A stretch of 64,000 bases of DNA from Candidatus Leptofilum proximum (GCA_016710325.1 JADJXK010000001.1:1674001-1738000), one strand, 5' to 3'; positions 1 through 8,841 are shown, numbered from the stretch's first letter. Notes: generated from the sequence alone by a model not told the origin. A program made the numbers and translations.

Positions 1-731
1 TCGGTGGCGGGGGGCTTGGGAGCGGCCGTTCCCTCCACCGGTGTTTCCCGCACCACTTTTGCCGTCACGGGGATGGCTGCCTGCTGGCGGATGATCTCAG
101 CCGCACGCTGCTCCACATCCCCGCGGCAGATGGTTCCATGGGGGCCAGTGCCGCTTACCGTTTGTAGATCAATCCCCAGCGCTTCGGCCAGGCGGCGGGC
201 CACCGGCGAGGCCTGAACCGGCGCGGCCTGTGGCGGTGCCGCCGGTCGTTGAGCCGCTTTTTCTACATCGGCCAGGGTGATGGCGCCGCCCGGACCGCTG
301 CCCACCACGGCGCTCAGCTCCACGCCCAATTCGGCCGCCAGCTTGCGGGCCGCCGGTGAGATGCGCAGCCGACCGCCGCCGTTGTGTGTGGGGATGGGCT
401 GGGTGGACGGCGGTTGGATGAACGGCCGTTGATCCATCGGATGAGCTTCCACGGCGGCAGCCGGAGCAGCCGCCGGAACCGGCGCTGGTTTTTCCCCTTC
501 GGCGCGAATCAGCGCCAGCACGGCGCCCACCGGTACCCGCGTTCCTTCTGCCACCAGAAGCTGCTCCACAACGCCGTCGCTAAACACCTCGATGTCAATG
601 ACGCCCTTGTCGGTCTCCACCGCGGCCACGATGTCGCCGCGCTTCACCAGGTCACCTGGCTGCACGCGCCAGTCGTAAAGCACGCCAGACTCCATATCCG
701 CGCCCAAACTGGGCATTTTGAATTCAGTCAT
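1..731 (-). CDS. pdhC: Dihydrolipoamide acyltransferase (E2) of pyruvate dehydrogenase complex, partial
   Basis: Reading from the ATG at 731 leftwards gives about 243 residues and no stop, so the gene is cut by the window edge. It starts with a lipoyl domain (residues 1-75) with the lipoyl lysine in ETDKG at about K42. A Pro/Ala-rich linker follows, then two consecutive E3/E1-binding domains: RISPAARKLAAELG...GSGPGG and SPVARRLAEALG...GTGPHG. The catalytic acyltransferase domain would lie beyond the edge. E2 transfers the acetyl group from E1 to CoA in the cytoplasm. It follows pdhB on the same strand across a 220 bp spacer with two self-complementary repeats. Two tandem subunit-binding domains are less usual than one. 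Pyruvate is the likely substrate because of the acsA neighbour; acetoin or branched-chain 2-oxoacid complexes are alternatives. Confidence 0.9.
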   Translation of the reverse strand, partial: MTEFKMPSLGADMESGVLYDWRVQPGDLVKRGDIVAAVETDKGVIDIEVFSDGVVEQLLVAEGTRVPVGAVLALIRAEGEKPAPVPAAAPAAAVEAHPMDQRPFIQPPSTQPIPTHNGGGRLRISPAARKLAAELGVELSAVVGSGPGGAITLADVEKAAQRPAAPPQAAPVQASPVARRLAEALGIDLQTVSGTGPHGTICRGDVEQRAAEIIRQQAAIPVTAKVVRETPVEGTAAPKPPAT

Positions 732-753
732 CGGTCGCTGCTCCTGTGAAAAT

Positions 754-819
754 AGGACACAGATTCACACAGATGAACACAGATAAAAATCTGTGAAAAT
801 CTGTGTTCACCTGTGTCCC
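754..819. repeat. Self-complementary intergenic repeat (ACAGAT word)
   Basis: The left half repeats a CACAGAT-like word three times; the right half is its reverse complement (ATCTGTG twice, then CTGTGTCC). It could fold into a long imperfect hairpin between pdhC and pdhB. Confidence 0.7.
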
Positions 820-867
820 TTTCATTCATGGTGTTGAGCTTGCGCTCATGAAGTCTCCCTTGAAAAT

Positions 868-929
868 GGGACACGGATTCAACGGATGACACGGATTAAA
901 TTCCGCCAATTCCGCATCATCCGTGTCCT
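868..929. repeat. Self-complementary intergenic repeat (ACGGAT word)
   Basis: The left arm has GGACACGGATT and CAACGGATGACACGG; the right arm has CGCATCATCCGTGTCC. It has the same architecture as the repeat at 754-819 but a different word. Confidence 0.7.
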
Positions 930-951
930 GTTTTTGTTATCGCGAAAACGA

Positions 952-1980
952 TCAAACCAGCATCTGGCGCACGGCCGTTACGATTCCCTCTGGCTGCGGC
1001 AGGGCGGCATCTTCCAGGTGTTTGGGATAGGGCAGCGGCACTTCGGCCGTGCACACCCGCGCCACGGGCGCGTCCAGATCGTAAAACGCCTGCTCCATGA
1101 TGCGCGCGCTGATCTCGGCGGAGATGCTGCCGGAGCGCCAGCCTTCGTCTACAATGACGGCCCGGTGGGTTTTGCGGACGGAGTTGAGGATGGTGGTGTC
1201 GTCTAACGGCCGTAACACCCGCAAATCAATCACCTCTGCCGAAATCCCCTCTTTGGCCAGCAAGTCAGCCGCATCCAGCGCCTTAAACAGGCTGGCGCTG
1301 TAAGCCAGGATTGTCACATCCTCGCCCACGCGGTGTACTTTGGCTTTGTCAATGTTCGCTGGTCCAGCATCTAGCGACAGCTCGCCCTTCATGTTGTACA
1401 GCGAGGCGTTTTCAAAGATGAGCACCGGGTCCGGGTCTTCCAGCGCGGGCCACAACATGCCGCGCGCGTCCTCCACCGTAGCTGGTGTGAGCACCTTCAG
1501 ACCGGGCACGTGGGCGTACCAGCCTTCCCAACTGTGGGAATGCTGCGCCGCCAGCTGCTTGCCGCCGCCGGTGGACATGCGAATCACCACCGGCACGTTG
1601 AACTGCCCGCCAGACATATGCAGCAGCGTGGCAGCATTGTTCACGATTTGGTCCGCCGCCAGCAGGCTGAAGTTGCAGGTCATCACCTCCACGATGGGGC
1701 GCATGCCGCCCAGGGCCGCGCCGATGCCCGCGCCCGTAAAGCCAGACTCGGACATGGGCGTGTCCATGATGCGCTCGGGGCCAAATTCGTCCAGCAGTCC
1801 CTTGCTCACGGCAAAACAGCCGCCGTAGCCAGCCACGTCTTCGCCCATCAGGAACACACGTTCATCCAGGCGCAGGGCCTCGCGAATGGCTTCACGCACC
1901 GCTTCCCGGTAGGTGACGGTTTGTTTTTCACGCGTTTCACGTTTTTCAATCACCGGCATTGTTGGCACATCAACAGTCAT
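952..1980 (-). CDS. pdhB: Pyruvate dehydrogenase E1 component, beta subunit
   Basis: A 342-residue transketolase-like beta subunit of normal length. Family signatures are TYREAVREAIREAL, FLMGEDVAGYGG, DTPMSESGFTGAGIGAA and a C-terminal transketolase domain with ALDAADLLAKEGISAEVIDLR. With the alpha subunit it decarboxylates pyruvate using TPP and passes the acetyl group to the E2 lipoyl arm. I use the ATG at 1980 because AAGGAGG lies about 5 nt upstream; the adjacent GTG at 1983 is too close to that site. The ATG overlaps the pdhA stop by one base (TGATG), which implies translational coupling. It could serve an acetoin or branched-chain complex, but the neighbours favour acetyl-CoA production. 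Confidence 0.92.
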   Translation of the reverse strand: MTVDVPTMPVIEKRETREKQTVTYREAVREAIREALRLDERVFLMGEDVAGYGGCFAVSKGLLDEFGPERIMDTPMSESGFTGAGIGAALGGMRPIVEVMTCNFSLLAADQIVNNAATLLHMSGGQFNVPVVIRMSTGGGKQLAAQHSHSWEGWYAHVPGLKVLTPATVEDARGMLWPALEDPDPVLIFENASLYNMKGELSLDAGPANIDKAKVHRVGEDVTILAYSASLFKALDAADLLAKEGISAEVIDLRVLRPLDDTTILNSVRKTHRAVIVDEGWRSGSISAEISARIMEQAFYDLDAPVARVCTAEVPLPYPKHLEDAALPQPEGIVTAVRQMLV

Positions 1981-2990
1981 CACGCCCTCCTTTCTGAATA
2001 GACAAAGCGCTCCAGCTCGGCTATTGGCTCCCAGGTGCCAGCTTCGGCGAAGGCAACGGCCGTATCAATTTCGGCCCTCACTTCTTGCTCCAGTTTGTCC
2101 ATATCGGCCAGGCTCAGGCTGCCCTGGGCTTGCAGTAAACTGGCCAGCTGCTGGATTGGGTCTTGTTGGCGCCAGGTTTCCACTTCGTCTTTGCTGCGGT
2201 ACAGTTCGGCATCAAACATGGAGTGGGCCCGATAGCGATACGTTTTGCACACTAGGAAAAACGGGCCTTCGCCGCGGCGCACGTAATCGGCCGCATCCTG
2301 GGCCGCGGCTACAACTGCCAGCACATCCATGCCGTCCACTGTGGCCGCGGGCACGTCGTAGGCAGCCGCTTTGCGCGCCAGGTCCGGCATCGCTTCAGAA
2401 AGTTCCAGGGCCACGCCCATGGCATACCCGTTGTTTTCACAGACGAACAGCACGGGCAGCTGCCACAGCGCCGCCAGATTCATCGATTCGTGGAACTCGC
2501 CTTCCTGCACGGCACCATCGCCAAAGAAGCAGCAGGTGACGGCCGTTCGCCCCCGCTTTTTATTTGCCAGCGCCATACCCACGGCCAGCGGTAGGTGGCC
2601 GCCCACAATGGCGTTGCCGCCGTAGAAGTGGGTGGCGGCGTCAAACAGGTGCATCGAGCCGCCCCTTCCGCGGGCGCAGCCTTCCTGCTTGCCATACATC
2701 TCGGCCAGGGTGGTGTTCATGCTCACGCCGCAGGCCAGCGCCTGGCCGTGTTCGCGGTAGGTGGCCAACACGGCGTCTTCGGGCCGCAGTGCCTGCATCA
2801 CGCCCACGGCTACGGCCTCTTCGCCGTCGTATAGGTGGAGGAAGCCGCGAATTTTGGTGGCGCTGTACAGTTCGGTGCATTTTTCTTCAAAGCGGCGAAT
2901 GCGTAACATCTGGTGCAAGAGGAAACGGCCGTGTTCCGCATCAACCACCTTGCCCTCAACTTTGGCTTCAAGCTTCGGTTCCTTTAACAT
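1980..2990 (-). CDS. pdhA: Pyruvate dehydrogenase E1 component, alpha subunit
   Basis: A 336-residue TPP-dependent dehydrogenase alpha subunit. The TPP/Mg motif is GDGAVQEGEFHESMNLA...ENN, and the phosphorylation-loop region is YRYRAHSMFDAELYR. A longer frame opens at 3041, but the ATG at 2990 has AGGAGG a few bases upstream and overlaps the acsA stop by one base (TGATG), so I take that start. The next gene is coupled in the same way. The string acsA-pdhA-pdhB-pdhC suggests one transcript supplying acetyl-CoA from both pyruvate and acetate. Confidence 0.92.
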   Translation of the reverse strand: MLKEPKLEAKVEGKVVDAEHGRFLLHQMLRIRRFEEKCTELYSATKIRGFLHLYDGEEAVAVGVMQALRPEDAVLATYREHGQALACGVSMNTTLAEMYGKQEGCARGRGGSMHLFDAATHFYGGNAIVGGHLPLAVGMALANKKRGRTAVTCCFFGDGAVQEGEFHESMNLAALWQLPVLFVCENNGYAMGVALELSEAMPDLARKAAAYDVPAATVDGMDVLAVVAAAQDAADYVRRGEGPFFLVCKTYRYRAHSMFDAELYRSKDEVETWRQQDPIQQLASLLQAQGSLSLADMDKLEQEVRAEIDTAVAFAEAGTWEPIAELERFVYSERRA

Positions 2991-4747
2991 CAATCCTCCT
3001 CCAGTGTGGAAATGTCCCCTTCCGGCAGACCCAGTTCCCACGCTTTGAGCAGCCGCCGCATAATTTTGCCGCTGCGCGTCTTGGGCAAATCTTGCTTAAA
3101 CTCAATTTCTTTGGGCGCGACGGCCGATCCCAGCTTCTGGCGGCCAAAACCAAGCAGCTCCAGGTTCAGCTTGCTGCTGGGCTCGTAGCCCGGATTGAGC
3201 GCCACAAACGCCTTCACCAGTTCACCAATCACCGGGTTTGGCTTGCCAATGACCCCCGCCTCAGCCACGGCCGGATGCTCCATCAGAGCACTTTCCACTT
3301 CAAATGGGCCAACCATGTGCCCGGCCGTCTTGATGATGTCGTCGGCACGCCCCACAAACCAGAAGTAGCCGTCCTCATCCTGCATTGCCAGGTCGCCGCT
3401 GATATACCAGCCATCGACGAAACATTTCTGGTAGCGCGCCTCTTCGTGCAGGTAACCGCGGAACATCGAGGGCCAGCCGGGCTTCAGGGCCAACTCGCCA
3501 TCAACATGCGGCCTGGTGATTTGTTCGACATGTTTGTCGTCAATCCGGCGCACGATGGCGGCTTGGATGCCGGGAAGCGGCCGTCCCATCGACCCAGGCC
3601 GCACCTCTTCAGCCGCGTAGTTGGCAATCATGATGCCGCCCGTTTCCGTTTGCCACCAGTTGTCGTGGATAGTTTTGTGCAGCACTTCTTGCCCCCAAAC
3701 CACCGCTTCTGGGTTAAGCGGTTCGCCAACGCTGGCCACAAAGCGCAGGTGGCTCAGGTCGTACTGTGCCAGCGGATCGAACTCCAGCCGCATCAGCCGC
3801 CGGATGGCGGTGGGGGCGGTATACCAGACGGTCACTTTTTGCTCGTCCAAAATGTGATACCAGCGGTCGGCATCAAACCCGGCCTCATCGATGATGTTGG
3901 TCACGCCCAGGGTAAGCGGGGCGATGATGCCATAGGAAGTGCCGGTTACCCAGCCGGGATCGGCCGTACACCAGAACACGTCTTCTGGGTGCAGGTCCAG
4001 GGCGTACCGGGCTGTCACCGCGTGGGTGAGCACGGCGTTGTGCACGTGAATGGCGCCTTTGGGCATGCCGGTCGTGCCGCTGGTGAAGTGGATGGTGGCC
4101 ACATCTTCCGGGTCGGTTGGCGGAATAGTGAACTGGTCAGAAACGGCCGTCATCTGTTCCGACAGCGCCAGCACATCCTCGCTAATGTTTTCGTACACGT
4201 CGGTGAGCAGGATGGTTTGCAGGTGGGGCAGATTCGGCCGTTGCTGGGCCACTTTTTGCGCGTACTGGCGCTCGGTGGTCACCAGCAGTTTGCCCTCACC
4301 CCGTCTCAGCCGTTGGAAAATGGGTTCCGGCCCAAAGGCGGAGAAAAGTGGGCAGAACACGCTGCCGTTTTTCCAGGTGCCCAGGGCCGCGATGTAGAGA
4401 TCGGGAATACGGCCGCACAACACAAACACCTTGTCCCCTTTGCCCACGCCCAGCTTTTGCAGCACGTTGGCAAAGCGGTTGGAAAGCTGCTTGAGATCAC
4501 CATAGGTGAAGTCAAACACCTCTCCCTGCTTGCCCAGCCAGCGAATGGCGAGATGATCCCGGCGCCCCCCATTGGCGTGCCGGTCTACCGCTTCGTGGGC
4601 AATGTTTAGCCCTCGATTTTGCGGTAAGCCATCCAGCAGCTGCCAGGCATCTTTCCAGGAGAAACTGGCTCTCGTCTCTTTGTAATTGAGGAGGTTCGGT
4701 GGAACGGGCCAGGCTCCAGTAGACTTACTAATTGCCTTCCAGTCCAT
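2990..4747 (-). CDS. acsA: Acetyl-CoA synthetase, AMP-forming
   Basis: A 585-residue ANL-superfamily ligase, close in size to the short AcsA type rather than the ~650-residue Acs. Visible motifs are the phosphate loop FTSGTTGMPKGAIH, DPGWVTGTSYGI, the hinge region SGDLAMQDEDGYFWFVGRADD with IIKTAGHMVGPFEVE, and the C-terminal lysine loop KTRSGKIMRR. It activates acetate (possibly propionate) through an acyl-AMP. The ATG at 4747 is chosen because AAAGGAG lies upstream; an in-frame start at 4768 lacks a site. It is the first gene of the operon. The insertion sequence begins about 290 bp upstream, so the promoter must lie in 4748-5036 or within the element. Confidence 0.93.
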   Translation of the reverse strand: MDWKAISKSTGAWPVPPNLLNYKETRASFSWKDAWQLLDGLPQNRGLNIAHEAVDRHANGGRRDHLAIRWLGKQGEVFDFTYGDLKQLSNRFANVLQKLGVGKGDKVFVLCGRIPDLYIAALGTWKNGSVFCPLFSAFGPEPIFQRLRRGEGKLLVTTERQYAQKVAQQRPNLPHLQTILLTDVYENISEDVLALSEQMTAVSDQFTIPPTDPEDVATIHFTSGTTGMPKGAIHVHNAVLTHAVTARYALDLHPEDVFWCTADPGWVTGTSYGIIAPLTLGVTNIIDEAGFDADRWYHILDEQKVTVWYTAPTAIRRLMRLEFDPLAQYDLSHLRFVASVGEPLNPEAVVWGQEVLHKTIHDNWWQTETGGIMIANYAAEEVRPGSMGRPLPGIQAAIVRRIDDKHVEQITRPHVDGELALKPGWPSMFRGYLHEEARYQKCFVDGWYISGDLAMQDEDGYFWFVGRADDIIKTAGHMVGPFEVESALMEHPAVAEAGVIGKPNPVIGELVKAFVALNPGYEPSSKLNLELLGFGRQKLGSAVAPKEIEFKQDLPKTRSGKIMRRLLKAWELGLPEGDISTLEED

Positions 4748-5036
4748 GATTGTTTCTCCTTTCGTCACTTAAAGAAATTCATCACTATTCAGTTGTGATT
4801 GCGCAAGGCTCTATCGTGAAAAGAGAGTCTATTGGCCCATGCAGCCACTGTAATGGCCCCTTGGGAAAAGCGACCAGTGGCTAAAAGCATCGGATATCTG
4901 TGATTTTTGTCACAAGTTTTTGGGGCTGTTCCGGGGCGGTACCAGCAGATCATTGTCTCCTGCCGGACATTGAAGGTTTGTAACTGTACAGACCCTAAGG
5001 GTTTTGAACTCGACTAATTTGCGCCTGAAAGTGGCA
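4748..5036. other. Upstream region of acsA, next to insertion sequence
   Basis: No gene seen. It must hold the acsA promoter on the minus strand, but I found no convincing -35/-10 pair. A CCCTAAGGGTT box at 4993-5003 resembles the termini of the neighbouring insertion sequence and may be a remnant of an earlier end. Confidence 0.4.
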
Positions 5037-5075
5037 AACCCTTAGGGTTCGTTCGTTAACAACTTTGGATATTGG
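5037..5075. repeat. Left terminal inverted repeat of insertion sequence
   Basis: Contains CCCTTAGGGTTC and AACTTTGGATATT, matching the reverse complement of 6380-6418 with several mismatches. Confidence 0.6.
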
Positions 5076-5115
5076 GTAAAATAGCCGCCAATCAATTTAG
5101 CCAATTGGAGGCCAT

Positions 5116-6369
5116 ATGACCGTAATCCATCAATGTGAATGTGCGATTTGTCAGCAATCTGAATCTCATCCAGAACAGGCGCAACATCAACGAATGAACT
5201 TGTTTATGAGCCGCCTCGATGAACAACAACGCCGCTGGTATGCCGCACTTGAAGCCCAAAAATTGGGTCACGGCGGAACGACGCTGATAGCCAGGATAAC
5301 CGGGCTATCTGTGGAAACCATTCGGCGCGGTCGATATGAATTAGACAACGATTTGGCGGACCGACCCGTTGACCGGGTACGCCAGGCCGGGGTGGTCGTC
5401 AAGCAGTTGAAAAAAACGCCGTCCATTACCACCGCCCTCCAAGAAGTAATTGATGATGACATTGCTGGCGACCCGATGGTTGACCACAAATGGGTCCGTC
5501 GTTCTCTGCAATATTTGGCCCAGGCCCTGGTTAAACGGCGTTTTCGGATTGGTCCGACCACTGTGCGCCGTTTGTTGAAGAAACTGAACTATCGCTTGTT
5601 CGGCAATTGTCAAAGTCTGACACCCCGGCATCCTGACCGAGATAAGCAATTTCGCTTCATCCGCCGGGTGAAGAAACTATTCCTGACCGCAGGTTGGCCG
5701 GTTATCAGTGTCGATACCAAAAAGAAGGAGTTGATTGGCAATGTCAAAAATGCCGGACGTATTTGGGAACAAGCGCCCACATTGGTTAATGCCCATGACT
5801 TTCTTTCTGAAGCAATGGGTCGGGCAACACCGTACGGCATCTATGACCTGGTCCATCAGCAAGGCTCTGTCTATGTCGGCACTTCTTATGATACGCCTGA
5901 ATTCGCTGCTTATGCCATTGCCCAGTGGTGGGCTGACCCCGACCGCCCTCGCTTTGCCCGCGAAGACAAACTGCTCATTCTCTGTGATGCCGGAGGCAGC
6001 AATAATTGCCGTTACTGGCGCTGGAAAATCGAGGTGCAAAAGCAACTGGCTGACGCGTTTGGCATTGAGGTGATGATTTGTCATTATCCCACCGGGGCCT
6101 CCAAATGGAATCCCATTGAACACCGGCTCTTCAGCGAGATTTCCAAGAATTGGGCGGGTAAACCTTTACGCTCTTTTCAGACCACACTCAATTACATTCG
6201 GGATACCACAACGGAAACGGGGCTGAAGGTCCAAGCGTGCCTAGTTGAACGGGTCTTTGATAAAGGGATCAAGTATGACCCTGACGAACGGGACAACCTC
6301 AATTTACAGCGTTGTCGTACCTGTCCTACTTGGAACTATATCCTTCAACCACAGGTTTGTTCTGGATGA
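5116..6369 (+). CDS. ISAzo13-like transposase
   Basis: A 417-residue DDE transposase. An N-terminal Cys cluster and helix-turn-helix region (RITGLSVETIRRGRYEL) come first, then the catalytic core: D in VISVDTKKKELIGN, D in LLILCDAGGSNN and E in NPIEHRLFSEISKNW. The protein ends shortly after a CRTCPTW motif. The start has TTGGAGG seven bases upstream. The gene is intact, so the element may be active. It lies in the opposite orientation to the flanking gdhA and acsA. Confidence 0.9.
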   Translation: MTVIHQCECAICQQSESHPEQAQHQRMNLFMSRLDEQQRRWYAALEAQKLGHGGTTLIARITGLSVETIRRGRYELDNDLADRPVDRVRQAGVVVKQLKKTPSITTALQEVIDDDIAGDPMVDHKWVRRSLQYLAQALVKRRFRIGPTTVRRLLKKLNYRLFGNCQSLTPRHPDRDKQFRFIRRVKKLFLTAGWPVISVDTKKKELIGNVKNAGRIWEQAPTLVNAHDFLSEAMGRATPYGIYDLVHQQGSVYVGTSYDTPEFAAYAIAQWWADPDRPRFAREDKLLILCDAGGSNNCRYWRWKIEVQKQLADAFGIEVMICHYPTGASKWNPIEHRLFSEISKNWAGKPLRSFQTTLNYIRDTTTETGLKVQACLVERVFDKGIKYDPDERDNLNLQRCRTCPTWNYILQPQVCSG

Positions 6370-6379
6370 TATTCGATTG

Positions 6380-6418
6380 TTAATGTCCAAAGTTATTTTT
6401 GATTGAACCCTTAGGGCC
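6380..6418. repeat. Right terminal inverted repeat of insertion sequence
   Basis: Contains TGTCCAAAGTT and GAACCCTTAGGG, the inverted counterpart of the left end. Confidence 0.6.
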
Positions 6419-6454
6419 TCGCCGGGGGAGCCTGTATCGTTACCTGCGTTTTAC

Positions 6455-7735
6455 CTATACCCAGCCCCGCAACCTCATAGCCTGTGCCACCCGGTTGACG
6501 GCAACCAGGTAAGCCGCCACGCGATTGTTCACCTGTTTAGCCTGGGCCATGTTGTGTACGGCGTGGAAAGCATGAGTCATTTTTTGGTCCAGCCGCTGGT
6601 GGGTCATACTTTCATCCCAGTAATATTGATAGGCGTTCTGCACCATCTCAAAGTAGGAAACGGTAACACCACCGGCGTTGCAGAGGAAGTCTGGCAGGAC
6701 GTAAATTCCCTTGTCATAGAGAATCTCGTCGGCGCCTGGTGTGGTGGGCCCGTTGGCCAGTTCGGCAACGATGGTGGCACGAATGTGATCGGCGTTACGG
6801 GTGGTGATGACGTTTTCAAGCGCTGAGGGGAAGAGAACCATCACTGGCAGCTCCAGCAGCTCCTCATTGGAAATGTTATCTGCTCCGGCAAAGTTAATAA
6901 CGGAACCGGTGTTGGCCTTGTGGGCGCGAACGGCCGTTACATCCAGACCTGCCGGGTTATAAATGCCGCCCCGCGAATCACTGACGGCAATCACCTTCAT
7001 GCCCAATAATTCCGTGGCCAGTACATGGGCAAACTGGCCCGCGTTGCCATACCCTTGAATAGCGGCCGTCTGGTTGATGAGGTCGATCCGCAACACGTTG
7101 GCTGTTTCACGCACCGTATAAATTCCTCCCCGGGCCGTCGCATCTTCGCGCCCTGCGGCCCCACCAATTTCCAGCGGCTTGCCGGTGATAACCCCCGGTT
7201 CCTGGTGGCCGGTGAGGACCTGGTATTCATCCATCATCCAGGCCATAATTTGTGGATTGGTATACACATCTGGTGCGGGCACATCTTTGGTCAATCCCAC
7301 GTAGCGGGCAACTTGGCGCATGTAGCCGCGGCTAAGCCGTTCCAGTTCGGCTGATGAGAGGAAACGGGGATCGCAGATGACGCCGCCTTTTGCCCCGCCC
7401 AGAGGAATATCGACAACGGCCGTCTTCCAGGTCATCCAGGCGGCCAGGGCTCGAATCGTGTCAATCGTCTCGTCGGGGTGGAAGCGGATGCCACCCTTGG
7501 CTGGGCCTCGCGCGTCGTTGTACTGTACGCGGTAACCCCGATAAACCTGGGTACGGCCGTCGTCCATGCGCACAGGCACGGTGAAGTGAAACTCGCGCAT
7601 CGGTTCGCGCAAGAAGATGTGGACCTCTGGCTCAAGCTGCAAAATATCGGCCGCTTTGTCCAGTTGGGCCTGGGCAATGGCAAACGGATTTAATACCTCT
7701 GCGGTTGCCTCTTCCTTGTTTAACTCCTTTAACAT
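6455..7735 (-). CDS. gdhA: Glutamate dehydrogenase (Glu/Leu/Phe/Val family)
   Basis: A 426-residue protein of typical length. The N-terminal domain has KGGIRFHP, the catalytic lysine in PLGGAKGG and the aspartate in VPAPDVYTNPQIMAWMMDEY. The Rossmann domain has IQGYGNAGQFAH. It interconverts glutamate with 2-oxoglutarate and ammonia using NAD(P). The ATG at 7735 is preceded in frame by a GTG at 7738; neither has a strong Shine-Dalgarno site, and I prefer the ATG. It is apparently monocistronic, and the insertion sequence follows its 3' end by about 40 bp. A leucine or phenylalanine dehydrogenase is less likely given the length and motifs. Confidence 0.92.
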   Translation of the reverse strand: MLKELNKEEATAEVLNPFAIAQAQLDKAADILQLEPEVHIFLREPMREFHFTVPVRMDDGRTQVYRGYRVQYNDARGPAKGGIRFHPDETIDTIRALAAWMTWKTAVVDIPLGGAKGGVICDPRFLSSAELERLSRGYMRQVARYVGLTKDVPAPDVYTNPQIMAWMMDEYQVLTGHQEPGVITGKPLEIGGAAGREDATARGGIYTVRETANVLRIDLINQTAAIQGYGNAGQFAHVLATELLGMKVIAVSDSRGGIYNPAGLDVTAVRAHKANTGSVINFAGADNISNEELLELPVMVLFPSALENVITTRNADHIRATIVAELANGPTTPGADEILYDKGIYVLPDFLCNAGGVTVSYFEMVQNAYQYYWDESMTHQRLDQKMTHAFHAVHNMAQAKQVNNRVAAYLVAVNRVAQAMRLRGWV

Positions 7736-7926
7736 CACAATTTCTCACTTTTCTCGCATGAAACTTGGACTAATGTCTGTTTCGTGTGAGACCTCCAAAC
7801 ACAAACCTTAATAAATTGCTTGATTCAAGCTGGAAAAGAACCACAACCAAGACAGCCAAACGCCCTGGCAGCGTGGCGTTTGCTGCTGCCAACAATTTGT
7901 TTGTCTACCCCGTAGTTTCTAAAGCC

Positions 7927-8292
7927 TTACGACCGGCTGAACGGGTCTTCGGTACGCAGTCCAAGCGCGGCTTCGCTGAGGCTCACCATACCGAGAGGGT
8001 GAACATCTTCCGGCAAGGCCACCCGCAAGATTTGTACTTCTGGAACTTCGGCCAAAAGTGAGGCAATCTTGTCCTTTAGCGGCGCCAAATTCACATTGAA
8101 GCCCTCCATATCAGTCAGATTTTCCCAAAAGGTTATCGTGACTTCTTCCTGTGCTTCCAGGTTGTTCAGCACAAAGAATCCCTTACACCCTGGCTGGCAG
8201 TTGAGCAGAGGCCGCAGCGTATTTCGATAAAAGGCTGTCATTTCGTCTAGTTTATGGGGCTTAACGCGTGAGGTAACCATTCTGGCATACAT
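7927..8292 (-). CDS. Antibiotic biosynthesis monooxygenase (ABM) fold protein
   Basis: A 121-residue protein with the ferredoxin-like ABM pattern: YARMVTSRVKPHKLDEM, a central QPGCKGFFVLNN strand region and TITFWENLTDMEGF. These small dimeric proteins act as cofactor-free oxygenases, haem-degrading enzymes or chlorite-dismutase-like proteins; the substrate here is unknown. The C-terminal 25 residues lie beyond the usual domain. AAGGATAATTCG precedes the ATG. It stands alone, facing away from the next recognisable gene. Confidence 0.7.
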   Translation of the reverse strand: MYARMVTSRVKPHKLDEMTAFYRNTLRPLLNCQPGCKGFFVLNNLEAQEEVTITFWENLTDMEGFNVNLAPLKDKIASLLAEVPEVQILRVALPEDVHPLGMVSLSEAALGLRTEDPFSRS

Positions 8293-8841
8293 CGAATTAT
8301 CCTTATGTTTCCCTTGTGCTGGTCAAAACGGTTGACCGCTGATGGGTGCGCTGGGGGTGAGGGGTAGGCTAGGGAAGCGGCCGTTTTGACCAATCGCAGC
8401 TTTTGGTTGGCATCCAGATTTATGGGGGTGTGAATTTGATCATTTGCCTCCTCCAGGGATGTTTACCCTGCATAATGTCTGTTCTCCGGATATGGGTACA
8501 GCGAGGTGGCTGGGATGGGTCGGGAAGGTGCAGTGACCGCGAATTTGAACTGACTATGCTCGCATAGTAGGCTCCTTCCTTCGAGGGGTTCAAGTGACAA
8601 AACACATTGCCTGACGTGACGAAGATAACAATCTCCCCGTGATCAATATCAATAATCTGATGGGTGCTGTAACGCGCGGCTGACTGTGGCATGTTTAGCT
8701 ATGCAACAAGTGGTTAGCAACGGCCGTATAACCAACAACACAACTCTCCCAACATTGGGCCGTCACCCCGTCTGATTCACGAGCAAACAGAGCACTGACA
8801 AAGCTGTGAGCGGGTTTCGGTGTTACACTCTTTGACAAACC
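8293..8841. other. 549 bp region without a convincing gene
   Basis: It contains a strong hairpin (8320-8392) and one ACGGCCGT copy near 8708. A 90-residue minus-strand frame at 8420-8692 has no recognisable domain, and I do not call it. Confidence 0.5.
8320..8392. repeat. Inverted repeat, 12 bp arms
   Basis: TGGTCAAAACGG at 8320-8331 is matched by CCGTTTTGACCA at 8381-8392, with a further CCGCT/AGCGG pairing inside a bulge. It lies upstream of the ABM gene and could be a leader structure or a terminator; no T-tract follows. Confidence 0.5.

Larger units (their letters stand above)
5037..6418. mobile_element. ISAzo13-family-like insertion sequence
   Basis: One plus-strand transposase gene lies between imperfect inverted ends. 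The left end at about 5037-5075 reads AACCCTTAGGGTTC followed by AACTTTGGATATT. The right end at about 6380-6418, read in reverse complement, gives CCCTAAGGGTTC followed by AACTTTGGACATT. No clear target-site duplication is visible, so the exact boundaries are uncertain. The ACGGCCGT octamer found throughout the rest of the window is absent here, consistent with recent arrival. Confidence 0.75.

Noticed and set aside
2564..4609. 681-residue plus-strand frame
   Set aside because: It lies antisense over acsA and pdhA, both of which have clear motifs; the translation is rich in His/Gly/Arg with no domain.
8420..8692. 90-residue minus-strand frame
   Set aside because: No domain, no ribosome site, low-complexity composition; left uncalled though it fills a gap.
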